DNA of 33,300 nucleotides from an uncultured Bacteroidales bacterium (GCA_937911235.1 CALDPN010000191.1:1-33300); one strand, 5' to 3'. Numbered from the stretch's first letter, positions 17,156 through 26,305 are shown. Translations and numbers: made by a program. Notes: generated from the letters alone by a model not told the origin.

Positions 17156-18136
17156 TTAAATAGAAAGTGTTCTAAGTGTTGAAATAAGTTTCATATTAAT
17201 AGGCTTATCGTCGCGAATTGCTTTTGTAAATGGCACATAAACAATTTCATCGTTCACAATACCCACCATTAAGTTACGTTGTTCTTCAAGAAGCGCTTCC
17301 ACTGCAGCTGCACCCATTCTACTTGCCAATATACGGTCTTGAGCAGAAGGAGAACCACCACGTTGCATGTGACCAAGCACCACCACGCGAGCGTCATATT
17401 CTGGATGTTCTTTTTTCACACGTTCAGCCACACCTTGTGCACCACCTGTTGCATCGCTTTCAGCCACAAGCACAATACTTGAGTTTTTACTTTTTCTAAA
17501 GCCATGTTGGATAACCTCAGAAAGAAGGTCGTCTTTAATGCTCACTTCTGGAATCACAGCAGCCTCAGCACCAGATGCAATAGCAGCATTTAGAGCCAAG
17601 AAGCCAGCGTCTCTGCCCATCACTTCCACAAAGAAAAGACGTTCGTGAGAAGAAGCAGTATCTCTAATTTTGTCCACTGCATCAATCACAGTATTTAAAG
17701 CTGTATCATAACCAATAGTAAAGTCTGTACCATACAGGTCGTTGTCGATAGTACAAGGCACACCCACGATTGGGAAGTTAAACTCCTGAGCAAAAATGCG
17801 AGCACCAGTAAATGTACCATCACCACCAAGCACCACAAGAGCGTCAATTTCATGACTTCTCAAATTGTCGTATGCTTGTTGTCTGCCTTCTTTAGTTTTA
17901 AACTCTGCGCAACGAGCTGTTTTAATGATAGTACCACCGTGTTGAATAATGTTACTCACATTTTGAGTTTTAAACTCAACAATTTCGTTGGTTACCATAC
18001 CCTTATAACCTCTCATAATGGCTTTTACTTTAATACCATTAAAAATAGCAGCACGTGTCACAGCACGAAGGGCTGCGTTCATACCTGGAGCATCTCCACC
18101 TGAGGTAAGAATACCAATAGTTTTAATCTGATACAT
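17156..18136 (-). CDS. pfkA: ATP-dependent 6-phosphofructokinase
   Basis: A 326-residue glycolytic kinase converting fructose-6-phosphate to fructose-1,6-bisphosphate. ATP-binding GILTSGGDAPGMN lies at residues 8-20, followed by GGDGT and the catalytic TIDND loop with FTIGYDTA; MGRDAG and GHMQRGG are substrate-site motifs. ATG 18136 is preferred over an in-frame TTG two codons upstream. It overlaps ispH by 14 bases and abuts uvrA with no gap, in the same frame. Gly at the third position of the GGDGT motif region fits an ATP- rather than pyrophosphate-dependent enzyme (from family knowledge). Confidence 0.95.
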   Translation of the reverse strand: MYQIKTIGILTSGGDAPGMNAALRAVTRAAIFNGIKVKAIMRGYKGMVTNEIVEFKTQNVSNIIQHGGTIIKTARCAEFKTKEGRQQAYDNLRSHEIDALVVLGGDGTFTGARIFAQEFNFPIVGVPCTIDNDLYGTDFTIGYDTALNTVIDAVDKIRDTASSHERLFFVEVMGRDAGFLALNAAIASGAEAAVIPEVSIKDDLLSEVIQHGFRKSKNSSIVLVAESDATGGAQGVAERVKKEHPEYDARVVVLGHMQRGGSPSAQDRILASRMGAAAVEALLEEQRNLMVGIVNDEIVYVPFTKAIRDDKPINMKLISTLRTLSI

Positions 18137-19004
18137 AATCAATTATATTTTTTAGTTTGTCCTTTACTTCTTGCATTTGCCATCTAGGAGTGGATGTTGC
18201 TCCACAAATACCTATTAGTTTAGGCTCACCCGCTAGCATATTCACATCTACCTCATCGGCAGACGACACAAAATACGTATTGGGGTTTTGTTTTTTACAT
18301 TCTTCAAACAGCACCTTTCCGTTTGAACTTTTCTTTCCACTCACAAACATAACCAAATCGTGTTCGCGAGCAAATTTTCTTATATTATCCATTCTATTTG
18401 CCACCTGACGGCAGATAGTATCATAATATACAAAGTTCACCCCCTCTAGCATTCTAGCATTTATTTTCTCTACTAGTCTTTTAAACCCTTCAAGAGATTT
18501 TGTAGTTTGAGAAAACAAATATATAGGTTTAGAAAAGTCTATATTTTCTATTTCATCTTCGTGTTCCACCACAATGGCTTCACCCTGAGTTTGACCCACA
18601 AGTCCATTCACCTCAGCATGACCTTTTTTACCATAAATCACTATTTGAGCATCAGGATTTTCCTTCCATGCTTTAAGGATTCTTTTTTGCAAAGCCAATA
18701 CCACAGGACATGTAGCATCCAAAATTTCCACATTGTTGCTCTCTGCCATTTTGTATGTTGCAGGAGGCTCGCCATGAGCCCTTAAAAGCACCTTTGTGTT
18801 GGTAAGTTTAGACAAATCTTCGTGGTCGATAATTTTCAAACCCTTCTTTGCAAGTCTTTCCACCTCGTCGCTATTGTGTACAATATCGCCAAGGCAATAT
18901 AAACTACCTACTGCATCCAACTCCTCTTCTGCTTTTTTAATGGCGTTTACCACACCAAAACAGAATCCAGAATCTTCATCTATTTCAATAATTACCCTTT
19001 GCAT
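18123..19004 (-). CDS. ispH: 4-hydroxy-3-methylbut-2-enyl diphosphate reductase
   Basis: A 293-residue IspH/LytB, the last step of the MEP isoprenoid pathway, making IPP and DMAPP on a 4Fe-4S cluster. Cluster cysteines appear at C15 (DSGFCFGV), in DATCPVV and in GICGATSTP; the HxE-type motif is represented by LLRAHGEPP. It overlaps cmk by 13 bases and pfkA by 14. Placing an isoprenoid enzyme and a prenyltransferase in one operon is suggestive but probably only positional. Confidence 0.95.
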   Translation of the reverse strand: MQRVIIEIDEDSGFCFGVVNAIKKAEEELDAVGSLYCLGDIVHNSDEVERLAKKGLKIIDHEDLSKLTNTKVLLRAHGEPPATYKMAESNNVEILDATCPVVLALQKRILKAWKENPDAQIVIYGKKGHAEVNGLVGQTQGEAIVVEHEDEIENIDFSKPIYLFSQTTKSLEGFKRLVEKINARMLEGVNFVYYDTICRQVANRMDNIRKFAREHDLVMFVSGKKSSNGKVLFEECKKQNPNTYFVSSADEVDVNMLAGEPKLIGICGATSTPRWQMQEVKDKLKNIIDYVSD

Positions 19005-19666
19005 GCCTCGTTTACCTTATCTAAAAGCCATTTATTTTGTTCTTCAATAGTCATATAACTATTATCTAGTAGCTGAGCATCTGGAGCCTGAATAAGCGGA
19101 CTTACCTTACGATTCACGTCGTTGTAGTCTCTCATTTTTATATTGTCAAGCACTTCTTCGTATGTAGCAGGCGAACCTTTTCTTAAAAGTTCGTCATATC
19201 TACGCTGTGCCCTCACATCTGCATCAGCAGTTACAAATATCTTAAGTTCAGCATCTGGAAGCACCACAGAGCCTATATCTCTGCCGTCCATTACCACACC
19301 TTTCTTAGAACCTAATTCTCTTTGAATATCAAGCAATCTTTCTCTTACAAATCCCACAGCACTTATCTTACTCACCCAATTAGACACCTCTAAGCCTCTA
19401 ATTTCACCTTCCACATCTTCACCATTAAGGTATGCCTTGGCATTTTCGTCAAGACCTATATTTAGATTCTCTACACATACTCTTAAAGCCTCTTCATCTA
19501 TTTCGCCACTTTTCATCACACCTGCTCTTAAAGCTGCAAGAGCCACCACTCTATACATGGCACCAGTATCCACGTATATATAAGAAAGAGTCTTTGCCAA
19601 TTCTTTTGCCATGGTACTCTTACCACAAGAAGAGAAACCATCTATTGCTATACTAATTTTTTTCAT
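18992..19666 (-). CDS. cmk: Cytidylate kinase
   Basis: A 224-residue CMP/dCMP kinase. P-loop GFSSCGKST lies at residues 10-18, then YVDTGAMYR (the CMP-binding motif) and MDGRDIGSVV (the family hallmark). It supplies CDP for nucleotide pools. Its ATG overlaps the porQ TGA by four bases (ATGA, 19666-19663) and its end overlaps ispH. The porQ-cmk-ispH order is, to my knowledge, recurrent in Bacteroidales. Confidence 0.95.
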   Translation of the reverse strand: MKKISIAIDGFSSCGKSTMAKELAKTLSYIYVDTGAMYRVVALAALRAGVMKSGEIDEEALRVCVENLNIGLDENAKAYLNGEDVEGEIRGLEVSNWVSKISAVGFVRERLLDIQRELGSKKGVVMDGRDIGSVVLPDAELKIFVTADADVRAQRRYDELLRKGSPATYEEVLDNIKMRDYNDVNRKVSPLIQAPDAQLLDNSYMTIEEQNKWLLDKVNEACKG

Positions 19667-20691
19667 AATGAATTCTTCTTATTAAATCCATTTATATCTA
19701 TTGCCATAGTAATATGACCCGTTACTCCTGCCGAATTATATACAGCCACAGCTCCACCCAAGCTAAACATCTTTATTTTAAACCCTACACCACCTGTTAG
19801 CCCAGCTAAAGAAAACAAATCTTCATTTGCAAGAGCCATACCTCTTTCAAAGTTATAAGCTATAGAAATCCAAAACTTCTTAGACTTTGGCACAAAATCT
19901 ATACCAAGAATAATCTTTCTAGCAAACACCTCACCTAAACTCACCTTGCCAGCATCTTCCGACTTAGAATTTGTAGCATAATCGCAATCCCAATCTTGAA
20001 GATTTTGAAGAGTTAAATGCAAGGCTATTGGAGCCTTAGAAAAACTTTTAGTTACACCTACAGATACATTAATTGGCAAAAGTTTGCTAGTTAAATGTAT
20101 ATCATTTGGTCCACATACTCTACCACCAATATTAGTAACAGCCAAACCTGCAGACACCAAATGTGTGGTATCAGAAAACACAAGACCTATATCTGTAGCC
20201 AATGCAAAACTTGTATAAGTTTCGTATGTAGATAATACTGGTTTAAAAGTAGCACCTATTGTGAAATACTTATTAAGTTTTCTTGAATATGTAGCATTCA
20301 GAGCAAATTCTTGCGCCGAAAAATTTCCAGTTTCAGCTCCTATTTCATCAAACCCTTTCATTCTACCATACTGAGCAAACTGAAAAGAGCCAGCAAAAGC
20401 ATCCACATCGCTAAACTTTGTAGAATAAAGAGCGCTACCATACCCAGAATTTGCCATGTATATAGAATAGTTCAAATATAGCAAATTGTCCACACTTGTA
20501 GAAAGCAAAGCTGGGTTGTTGATAGAAAACATTGGGTCTTCACCTATATATGAAACATTATGACCACCCAAAGCAGCCACATGTGCAGAAGAAGGATATT
20601 CTAAAAAACTATCAAAAACTCTTCCTGCTCCTTGAGAAAAAACACTCAATGAGCACAAAAACAGCACATATATTAATACAATTCTTTTCAC
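19663..20691 (-). CDS. porQ: Type IX secretion system protein PorQ
   Basis: An outer-membrane beta-barrel of the PorV/PorQ group, about 342 residues. Signal peptide KRIVLIYVLFLCSLSVFSQG is followed by FLEYPSSAHVAALGGHNVS and MFSINNPALLS, both characteristic of PorQ. With PorU, PorV and PorZ it forms the T9SS attachment complex that anchors cargo to A-LPS (known from Porphyromonas). The start is uncertain: GTG 20691 gives a typical signal peptide, TTG 20700 would add three residues, and no ATG is in frame upstream. First gene of the minus-strand operon. Confidence 0.88.
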   Translation of the reverse strand: MKRIVLIYVLFLCSLSVFSQGAGRVFDSFLEYPSSAHVAALGGHNVSYIGEDPMFSINNPALLSTSVDNLLYLNYSIYMANSGYGSALYSTKFSDVDAFAGSFQFAQYGRMKGFDEIGAETGNFSAQEFALNATYSRKLNKYFTIGATFKPVLSTYETYTSFALATDIGLVFSDTTHLVSAGLAVTNIGGRVCGPNDIHLTSKLLPINVSVGVTKSFSKAPIALHLTLQNLQDWDCDYATNSKSEDAGKVSLGEVFARKIILGIDFVPKSKKFWISIAYNFERGMALANEDLFSLAGLTGGVGFKIKMFSLGGAVAVYNSAGVTGHITMAIDINGFNKKNSL

Positions 20692-20708
20692 AATCTCCAA
20701 AAATTGTT

Positions 20709-20716
20709 CAAATATA
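20709..20716 (-). promoter_or_regulatory. Candidate -7 box of the porQ operon (TATATTTG)
   Basis: TATATTTG on the minus strand matches TAnnTTTG and lies 18 bases before GTG 20691. No TTG is found at the expected -33 distance, so the match is partial. The leader would be very short (about 5-14 bases). Confidence 0.45.
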
Positions 20717-20804
20717 CTGAATTTTGCTCACATAATATTAAAATGATTGTTATAATTTTATTAAAAAAAATCCTTTTGATATTCTATTTCTAAAAAAATA
20801 ATGT

Positions 20805-20812
20805 TACATTTG
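20805..20812 (+). promoter_or_regulatory. Candidate -7 box of the TonB-type gene (TACATTTG)
   Basis: TACATTTG fits the Bacteroidota -7 consensus, leaving a leader of about 33 bases. The nearest upstream TTG (20776-20778) is 26 bases away, longer than usual. The 149-base gap thus holds divergent promoters. Confidence 0.5.
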
Positions 20813-20848
20813 CAAACGAGACAAGATATAAAATCATAAAACAATAAT

Positions 20849-21535
20849 ATGGAAATCAAAAAATCACCTAAAGCCGATTTAGAAAACAAGAAAATGATGG
20901 CGGTTTTGATCGGCTTGGTAATGGCATTAGGGATTATGTACATCGCATTCGAATGGTCCCAAAATGAAATCACCGTCTATGAAGAGGCTCTACAAGGCCC
21001 AGTGGAAATCGACGAAGAAATGGTAGAAGTTACCTTCCGTGAAGAAACTCCTCCACCTCCTCCACCTCCACAACCAGAAACAGTTTTGAGTGACATTATC
21101 GACATTCAAGACAACGAAGCAGAAGTAGAAACAACAGACTTCAACTCAGAAGACGACGCTGACGCACGTGTTGAAATTCAAGCTCCTATCGCTCCACCAG
21201 AAGAGGAAGAAGAAGAGCAAGTAATCCACATTCGCGTAGAAAAAATGCCAGAATTCCCTGGTGGTCAAGACGCTCTAAACCGTTTCTTAGTTAGAAATAT
21301 CAAATACCCACTTCTTGCTCAAGAAAATGGTATCCAAGGTAGAGTTGTTTGTCAATTCGTGGTAAACTCAGACGGTAGTATCGTTGACATCTCAGTAGTT
21401 CGTGGTGTAGAAGAAAGCTTAGACAAAGAAGCTATTCGCGTTATCAAATCTATGCCAAAATGGACCCCAGGTCGTCAAGGTGGTAAAAGTGTACGTGTAA
21501 AATACACACTACCTATCCGCTTTAAACTACAATAA
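20849..21535 (+). CDS. TonB-family energy transducer
   Basis: A 228-residue TonB-like protein. A cytoplasmic start is followed by one membrane anchor (about 16-36), a Pro run (TPPPPPPPQPE), an acidic periplasmic spacer and a C-terminal TonB domain (about 140-228) with MPEFPGGQDALNRFL, YPLLAQENGIQGRVVCQFVV and WTPGRQGGKSV. TonB carries proton-motive energy from ExbB/ExbD to outer-membrane receptors; no exbBD genes are here. All 12 Gln codons are CAA, matching the second half of rpsA. It stands as its own unit between a promoter and a terminator. Confidence 0.92.
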   Translation: MEIKKSPKADLENKKMMAVLIGLVMALGIMYIAFEWSQNEITVYEEALQGPVEIDEEMVEVTFREETPPPPPPPQPETVLSDIIDIQDNEAEVETTDFNSEDDADARVEIQAPIAPPEEEEEEQVIHIRVEKMPEFPGGQDALNRFLVRNIKYPLLAQENGIQGRVVCQFVVNSDGSIVDISVVRGVEESLDKEAIRVIKSMPKWTPGRQGGKSVRVKYTLPIRFKLQ

Positions 21536-21559
21536 TAAAAACCTAAACTTAATATATAA

Positions 21560-21595
21560 TGAGGCTGACTCAAGTTTTGAGACAGCCTCATTTAT
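21560..21595 (+). terminator. Intrinsic terminator after the TonB-type gene
   Basis: TGAGGCTG-A-CTCAA (21560-21573) pairs with TTGAG-A-CAGCCTCA (21577-21590) around GTT with one A-A mismatch, followed by a weak T-rich tail. It separates the gene from hflX. Confidence 0.75.
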
Positions 21596-21635
21596 TAAAG
21601 TAAAACTCTTTAAATACAACAGGCGCACACAAATT

Positions 21636-22933
21636 ATGCTTAACAGTATCAATACATCTTCAATAGAAACACCAGCAGAAAGAGCTATTCTTGTAGGTCT
21701 TATTACCCAAGAACAAAACGAAAGAAAAGCTAAAGAATATATAGAAGAGTTGGCTTTCTTAGCAGATACTGCAGGAGCTGTGGTTGTAAGACATTTCTTC
21801 CAACACCTCGACTATGCAAACAAAAAAACTTTCGTAGGCACAGGTAAACTAGAAGAAATTCAAAAGTACGTAGAAGAAAACGACATCCAACTTGCCATTT
21901 TCGACGACGAACTTTCTCCTTCTCAACATAGAAACATAGAAAACGAGCTTAAAGTAAAAGTACTAGATAGAACAAGTCTCATCTTAGACATTTTTGCCAA
22001 AAGAGCTCAAACCTCATATTCAAAAACCCAAGTTGAACTTGCTCAACTTCAATACTTACTACCACGACTAACAAGAATGTGGACTCACCTTGAACGCCAA
22101 CGTGGTGGTATTGGTATGCGTGGTCCTGGTGAAACTCAGATAGAAACCGACCGTCGTATTATTTTACAACGCATATCACTTCTTAAAAAAGACCTTAAAA
22201 GCATTGATACTCAAAAGAGTACACAAAGAAAAGGTAGAGGCAACATGGTGCGTATAGCATTAGTAGGCTATACAAACGTGGGCAAATCTACCATTATGAA
22301 CCTTATAAGCAAGTCTGAGGTATTTGCAGAAAACAAATTATTTGCTACCTTAGACACCACTGTAAGAAAAGTAGTTATAGAAAACCTTCCTTTCCTTCTA
22401 ACAGACACAGTAGGATTTATTCGCAAACTACCTCACGGACTTGTAGAATCATTTAAATCTACACTAGACGAGGTGCGCGAAGCAGATATTTGGGTACACG
22501 TAGTGGATATTTCACACCCACAATTTGAAGACCAAATACAAGTAGTTGAAAAAACTCTATCAGAAATTGAACCAAACGGCAAACCTAGCATTATGGTATT
22601 CAACAAGATCACATCAGAGTGGTAGAGGAAACACTTAAGGATATAAAGGCAATCGACAAGCCTATTTTCGTCGTATTCAACAAGATAGACGCATTCACCT
22701 ACACCGAAAAAGAAGAAGACGATCTTTCACCTATCCAAAAAGAAAATCTTTCAATAGAAGATTTAAAACGCACATGGATGTCGAAGAAAGGTGAAAACTG
22801 CATATTCATTTCAGCAAAAGAAAAAACCAACATAGAAGAGTTTAAGTCATTATTGTACACCAAGGCAAGAGAAATACACACCTCACGCTTCCCATACAAC
22901 AATTTCTTATACGACAACTATGACGAAGAATAA
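21636..22933 (+). pseudogene. hflX: GTPase HflX, interrupted by an out-of-frame 77-base duplicate
   Basis: HflX is a ribosome-associated GTPase. The first 321 residues are normal: N-terminal HflX domain, the GGIGMRGPGETQIETDRR signature, P-loop GYTNVGKST, DTVGF, and the NKxD start VFNKI. At 22609 the frame then reads TSEW-stop (stop 22623-22625). The correct continuation (NKIDAFTYTEKEE to YDDYDEE-like end) resumes at 22687 in the frame ending at 22933. Removing 22610-22686 would restore one frame of about 406 codons, a normal length. The extra 77 bases encode a diverged second version of the preceding segment. As written, the gene gives a protein cut within G4; a join of two alleles by recombination or assembly is likelier than natural decay. 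Confidence 0.85.
22530..22683 (+). repeat. Diverged direct duplicate inside hflX (77 bases x 2)
   Basis: 22530-22606 and 22607-22683 align without gaps. By hand count about 64% of bases match, and 15 of 27 encoded residues are identical (VVEKTLSEI against VVEETLKDI, VFNKI in both). The 14-mer GTATTCAACAAGAT recurs exactly at 22596 and 22673. The copies meet at GAT, possibly AAGAT, shared by both, which is a microhomology join. Confidence 0.8.
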
Positions 22934-22939
22934 AATACT

Positions 22940-24925
22940 ATGAACCACAGAAATCTCACCGAAGAAGAAATAAGCCAACTAAAAGAGCAACACTGTACTT
23001 GCTCCGATTGGTCTAGAGTTAAAGTAAGCGAAAGCTTTAACCCTAAATATGTAAAACACGTACATTTTTCTGGAGACATTAGTATAGGTAAGGCAGAAAA
23101 AGTTTTTGAACTAGAAGGCGGTATCAAACAACACAGTGGCATTTACCATGCCACACTACACAACTGCCAAATAGGCGACAATGTTTTCATTGCCAACATC
23201 CACCGCTACATAGCAAACTATGTTATCTCAGACAATTGCTATATAGAAAACACACAATTACTCGTAACAGAACCAGGTAGCACATTTGGCAACGGCAAAG
23301 ACATTGCTGTTCTAAACGAAGCTGGCGGTAGAGAAATACGCATCACCGACCAACTTTCTTCTCACCTTGCCTACATTCTTACACTATATAGACATAGAAA
23401 AGAAACCATAGAAAATATTACACGCATCATAGACCAATATACAGAAAGTGTAAAATCTGATATGGGCTATATTGCACCAAATGTTAAGATTACCACTTGT
23501 CGCAACATCAAAAACGTAAAAATAGGAGAATGCGCAGTAATCGATAGTGCGAGTGAACTAATAAATGGTAGTATCAATAGTAACGCAAGCGACCCTGTAT
23601 ATATAGGTAACGGAGTTATTGCCAAAAACTTTATCATTTCATCTGGCGTACAAGCCACCGACGACGTACTTATAGAAAACTGCTTCATCGGACAAGGTAC
23701 CCTACTAGGAAAGCACTTCTCAATCTACGACTCAGTATATTTCTGCAACTGCCAAGGCTTCCACGGCGAAGCATGCGCTATATTTGGAGGACCATTTACA
23801 GTAACACACCACAAATCTAGCCTTCTAATAGCAGGTTTATTCTCATTCCTAAATGCAGGTAGTGGTTCAAACCAAAGTAACCACATGTACAAACTTGGCC
23901 CTATCCACCAAGGAGTAGTAGAAAGAGGTTCAAAAACCACTAGCGACTCATACATCCTTTGGCCAGCCAAAATTGGTGCATTCTCACTAGTAATGGGACG
24001 CCACACACATCACTCAGACACATCAAACCTACCATTCTCATACCTAATAGAAAACGACAACGAAACATATATCGTGCCAGGTATCAACATTAAGAGCGTA
24101 GGAACTATTCGTGACGCACAAAAATGGCCAAAACGTGACCGCCGCAAAGACCCAAACAAACTAGACCAAATAAACTTCAACCTACTAAGCCCATACACAA
24201 TACAAAAAATGTATGCAGGCATCGATATACTTAATACATTGAAGTCACTTTCTGGCGAAACATCACACACTTATAGCTATCATAGCACAGTAATCAACCA
24301 ATCATCACTAAAAAAAGGTATTGGTTACTACACTATGGCAATCAATAAGTTTTTAGGCAACTCAATAATCAAACGACTAGAAGAAACCAAATTCCAATCT
24401 ATAGAAGAAATTAGAGCACGCCTAAAACCAACCACAGAAATAGGTCTTGGCACATGGAACGATCTTTCTGGCCTTATAGCACCAGCAAGCGAAATAGAAA
24501 AACTTCTAAACGACATAGACAATAAAAATCTAAACACATTAGAAGAAATCAACAAACGCTTCCAAGAAATCCATAAAAACTACTACGAATACGAATGGAT
24601 TTGGGCACTAGATAAAATAGAAGAAAAATTAGGTAAAAAATACACCGAATTCACAGTTGAAGACATTATCAACTTAGTTAATGTATGGACAAAAAGTGTC
24701 GTTGACCTAGACAAACTTCTATACGAAGACGCTAAAAAAGAATTCGACCTTATCTCACACACAGGCTTTGGTGCCGACGGCGATGAAGAAACAAAAGCAT
24801 TAGACTTCTACAACGTACGTGGTAAATTTGAAGAAAACCCATTTGTAAAAGAAGTATTAAGACACATCGAAGTAAAAACCGCTCTAGGACAGGAGCTTAT
24901 AAGCAGAATTGAACATTTCGCATAG
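22940..24925 (+). CDS. DUF4954 family protein (left-handed beta-helix)
   Basis: A 661-residue cytoplasmic-looking protein with no signal peptide. Residues about 30-300 show hexapeptide-like repeats (IGDNVFIANI, ISDNCYIENTQL, IGNGVIAKNFII) typical of left-handed beta-helix sugar acyl- or nucleotidyltransferases. The C-terminal 250 residues are helical and charged. DUF4954 proteins are widespread in Bacteroidota; I know of no proven reaction. The GGPFTVTHHKSSLLIAG segment near residue 280 may be a ligand site (guess). It starts 6 bases after hflX and precedes the methyltransferase by 3, so it lies inside an operon. Confidence 0.82.
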   Translation: MNHRNLTEEEISQLKEQHCTCSDWSRVKVSESFNPKYVKHVHFSGDISIGKAEKVFELEGGIKQHSGIYHATLHNCQIGDNVFIANIHRYIANYVISDNCYIENTQLLVTEPGSTFGNGKDIAVLNEAGGREIRITDQLSSHLAYILTLYRHRKETIENITRIIDQYTESVKSDMGYIAPNVKITTCRNIKNVKIGECAVIDSASELINGSINSNASDPVYIGNGVIAKNFIISSGVQATDDVLIENCFIGQGTLLGKHFSIYDSVYFCNCQGFHGEACAIFGGPFTVTHHKSSLLIAGLFSFLNAGSGSNQSNHMYKLGPIHQGVVERGSKTTSDSYILWPAKIGAFSLVMGRHTHHSDTSNLPFSYLIENDNETYIVPGINIKSVGTIRDAQKWPKRDRRKDPNKLDQINFNLLSPYTIQKMYAGIDILNTLKSLSGETSHTYSYHSTVINQSSLKKGIGYYTMAINKFLGNSIIKRLEETKFQSIEEIRARLKPTTEIGLGTWNDLSGLIAPASEIEKLLNDIDNKNLNTLEEINKRFQEIHKNYYEYEWIWALDKIEEKLGKKYTEFTVEDIINLVNVWTKSVVDLDKLLYEDAKKEFDLISHTGFGADGDEETKALDFYNVRGKFEENPFVKEVLRHIEVKTALGQELISRIEHFA

Positions 24926-24928
24926 AGA

Positions 24929-25708
24929 ATGATAAATTGGCATTACATAAAAGAATACATTAAATTTCTATTTTCAGCCAAGCACCATAAAGGACATGGT
25001 GTTCACTCACCCTTTGTATTCTCACTTGTAGAAGACGTTCTAAACGAAAAGAACGAATATTACGCCTACAAATAAATTGAAAATGCCAGAAGAAATCTAC
25101 TATCAGACAATTCGTATATATTTGTAAACGACCACGGCACAGGCACTTCAAGACAAAGACAAGTATCTGAAATTGCTCGCCATAGCCTAAAAAGCAAAAA
25201 AGAAGCACAAATGCTTTTTAGACTTGCATGTTTAATGCAACCTAGAAACATTCTAGAGTTAGGCACATGTCTGGGTATCACCACATTATACCTAGCCAAA
25301 GCTAGAACATCAGCCAAAATTCACACCATAGAAGGTTGTCCAAACATTGCTAAAATAGCCAAACAAAATTTCAAAAACCTAGGAGCTAAAAACATTACTA
25401 GCATAGTAGGCAATATCGATGCCGAACTACCTAAAATCCTATCAAAAATTGAGCACCTAGACATGGTATTCTTCGATGCCAACCACACAAAAGAAGCCAC
25501 ATTAAACTACTTCAACCAATGCCTAAGCAAAGCAGACAACAATACTGTATTTATTTTCGACGACATTTATTGGTCTGAAGGCATGACCGAGGCATGGCAA
25601 ACCATATACAATAACCCTAAAGTAACCTACTCTATAGACCTTTTCCATTTAGGAATAGTATTCTTCAACAAAGAATGGAAAAAATCACACTTTAAAATTA
25701 AATTCTAA
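24929..25708 (+). pseudogene. SAM-dependent methyltransferase interrupted by an in-frame TAA
   Basis: From ATG 24929 the frame encodes 48 residues (including HHKGHGVHSPFVF and NEYYAYK), then TAA at 25073-25075. It continues in the same frame with IENARRNLL and the class I SAM motif ILELGTCLGITTLYL through to 25708. The parts on both sides belong to one Bacteroidota methyltransferase family of about 259 residues. The FFDANH and FIFDDIYW segments are the usual acidic and catalytic-side motifs. A single base change (for example AAA, CAA or GAA to TAA) explains it: a real nonsense mutation or a sequence error. Restart at ATG 25211 would lose the N-terminal cap but keep the SAM fold. The substrate is unknown. 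Confidence 0.82.
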
Positions 25709-25709
25709 C

Positions 25710-26204
25710 ATGAAAGTTTACACAAAAACAGGAGACAAAGGCACTACAAGCCTAGTTGGAGGACATAGAGTATCAAAATCTGACGCCAGACTAGAACTAT
25801 ACGGCACCCTAGACGAAATGGACTCATTTATAGGGTTACTTAAAACAGAAATCCCTTCACCATACAAAGAATTTCTACACAAAATTCAAGAAAACTTAAT
25901 ACAAGTAAATGCCTTATTTGCAACAGATTGCATAGAATGGGACGAAAAAATAGGCTTCAATATTGCACTTATCACAGAGCTTGAAAACAAAATAGACGAA
26001 TACCAAGAAAGCCTAGAACCTATCACTACTTTCCTTATCCCTGGCACTTCAAAAATCAATGCTTTATGCAACGTGGTACGCACCATTTGCCGTAGAGCAG
26101 AAAGACAAATCTACCACTTAGAACTTCTACCTTGCCAATTGTCTGCTAGTGCATATATCAACCGCTTATCAGACTATTTCTTTGTCTTAGGCAGAAAATT
26201 TTAA
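25710..26204 (+). CDS. PduO-type cob(I)alamin adenosyltransferase
   Basis: A 164-residue protein, a little shorter than the usual ~180. The N-terminal KVYTKTGDKGTTSLVGG is the ATP-binding motif of the PduO family, followed by LYGTLDEMDSFIG. The C-terminal VVRTICRRAERQIYHL carries the conserved Arg/Glu residues of the active site. It makes adenosylcobalamin from cob(I)alamin and ATP. It starts one base after the methyltransferase stop, completing the hflX-DUF4954-methyltransferase operon. No other cobalamin gene is in the window. Confidence 0.93.
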   Translation: MKVYTKTGDKGTTSLVGGHRVSKSDARLELYGTLDEMDSFIGLLKTEIPSPYKEFLHKIQENLIQVNALFATDCIEWDEKIGFNIALITELENKIDEYQESLEPITTFLIPGTSKINALCNVVRTICRRAERQIYHLELLPCQLSASAYINRLSDYFFVLGRKF

Positions 26205-26221
26205 AAATAGTTTCTTAAAAA

Positions 26222-26254
26222 TTGTTGTTTTATAAGGAAAAATCCTTACCTTTG
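26222..26254 (+). promoter_or_regulatory. Promoter of the DUF2795 gene with internal palindrome
   Basis: TTGTTG (26222-26227) and TACCTTTG (26247-26254) with a 19-base spacer make a strong Bacteroidota promoter. The spacer contains a perfect inverted repeat TAAGGA-AAAA-TCCTTA (26233-26248) that touches the -7 box, a position where a repressor could block initiation (inferred). Confidence 0.7.
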
Positions 26255-26305
26255 CGTGAATTTTTATAGGTACACAATTTTATAACATATTTAAACATTT
26301 TCACA

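Noticed and set aside
22590..22690. Programmed ribosomal frameshift in hflX
   Set aside because: No slippery heptamer with structure was seen, and the extra bases encode a second version of the preceding residues, so a shift would give a protein with a duplicated segment in the GTPase core.
25073..25075. TAA recoding (selenocysteine-like or altered genetic code) in the methyltransferase
   Set aside because: Other genes in the window end normally at TAA, and recoded selenocysteine uses TGA; a point mutation or error is simpler.
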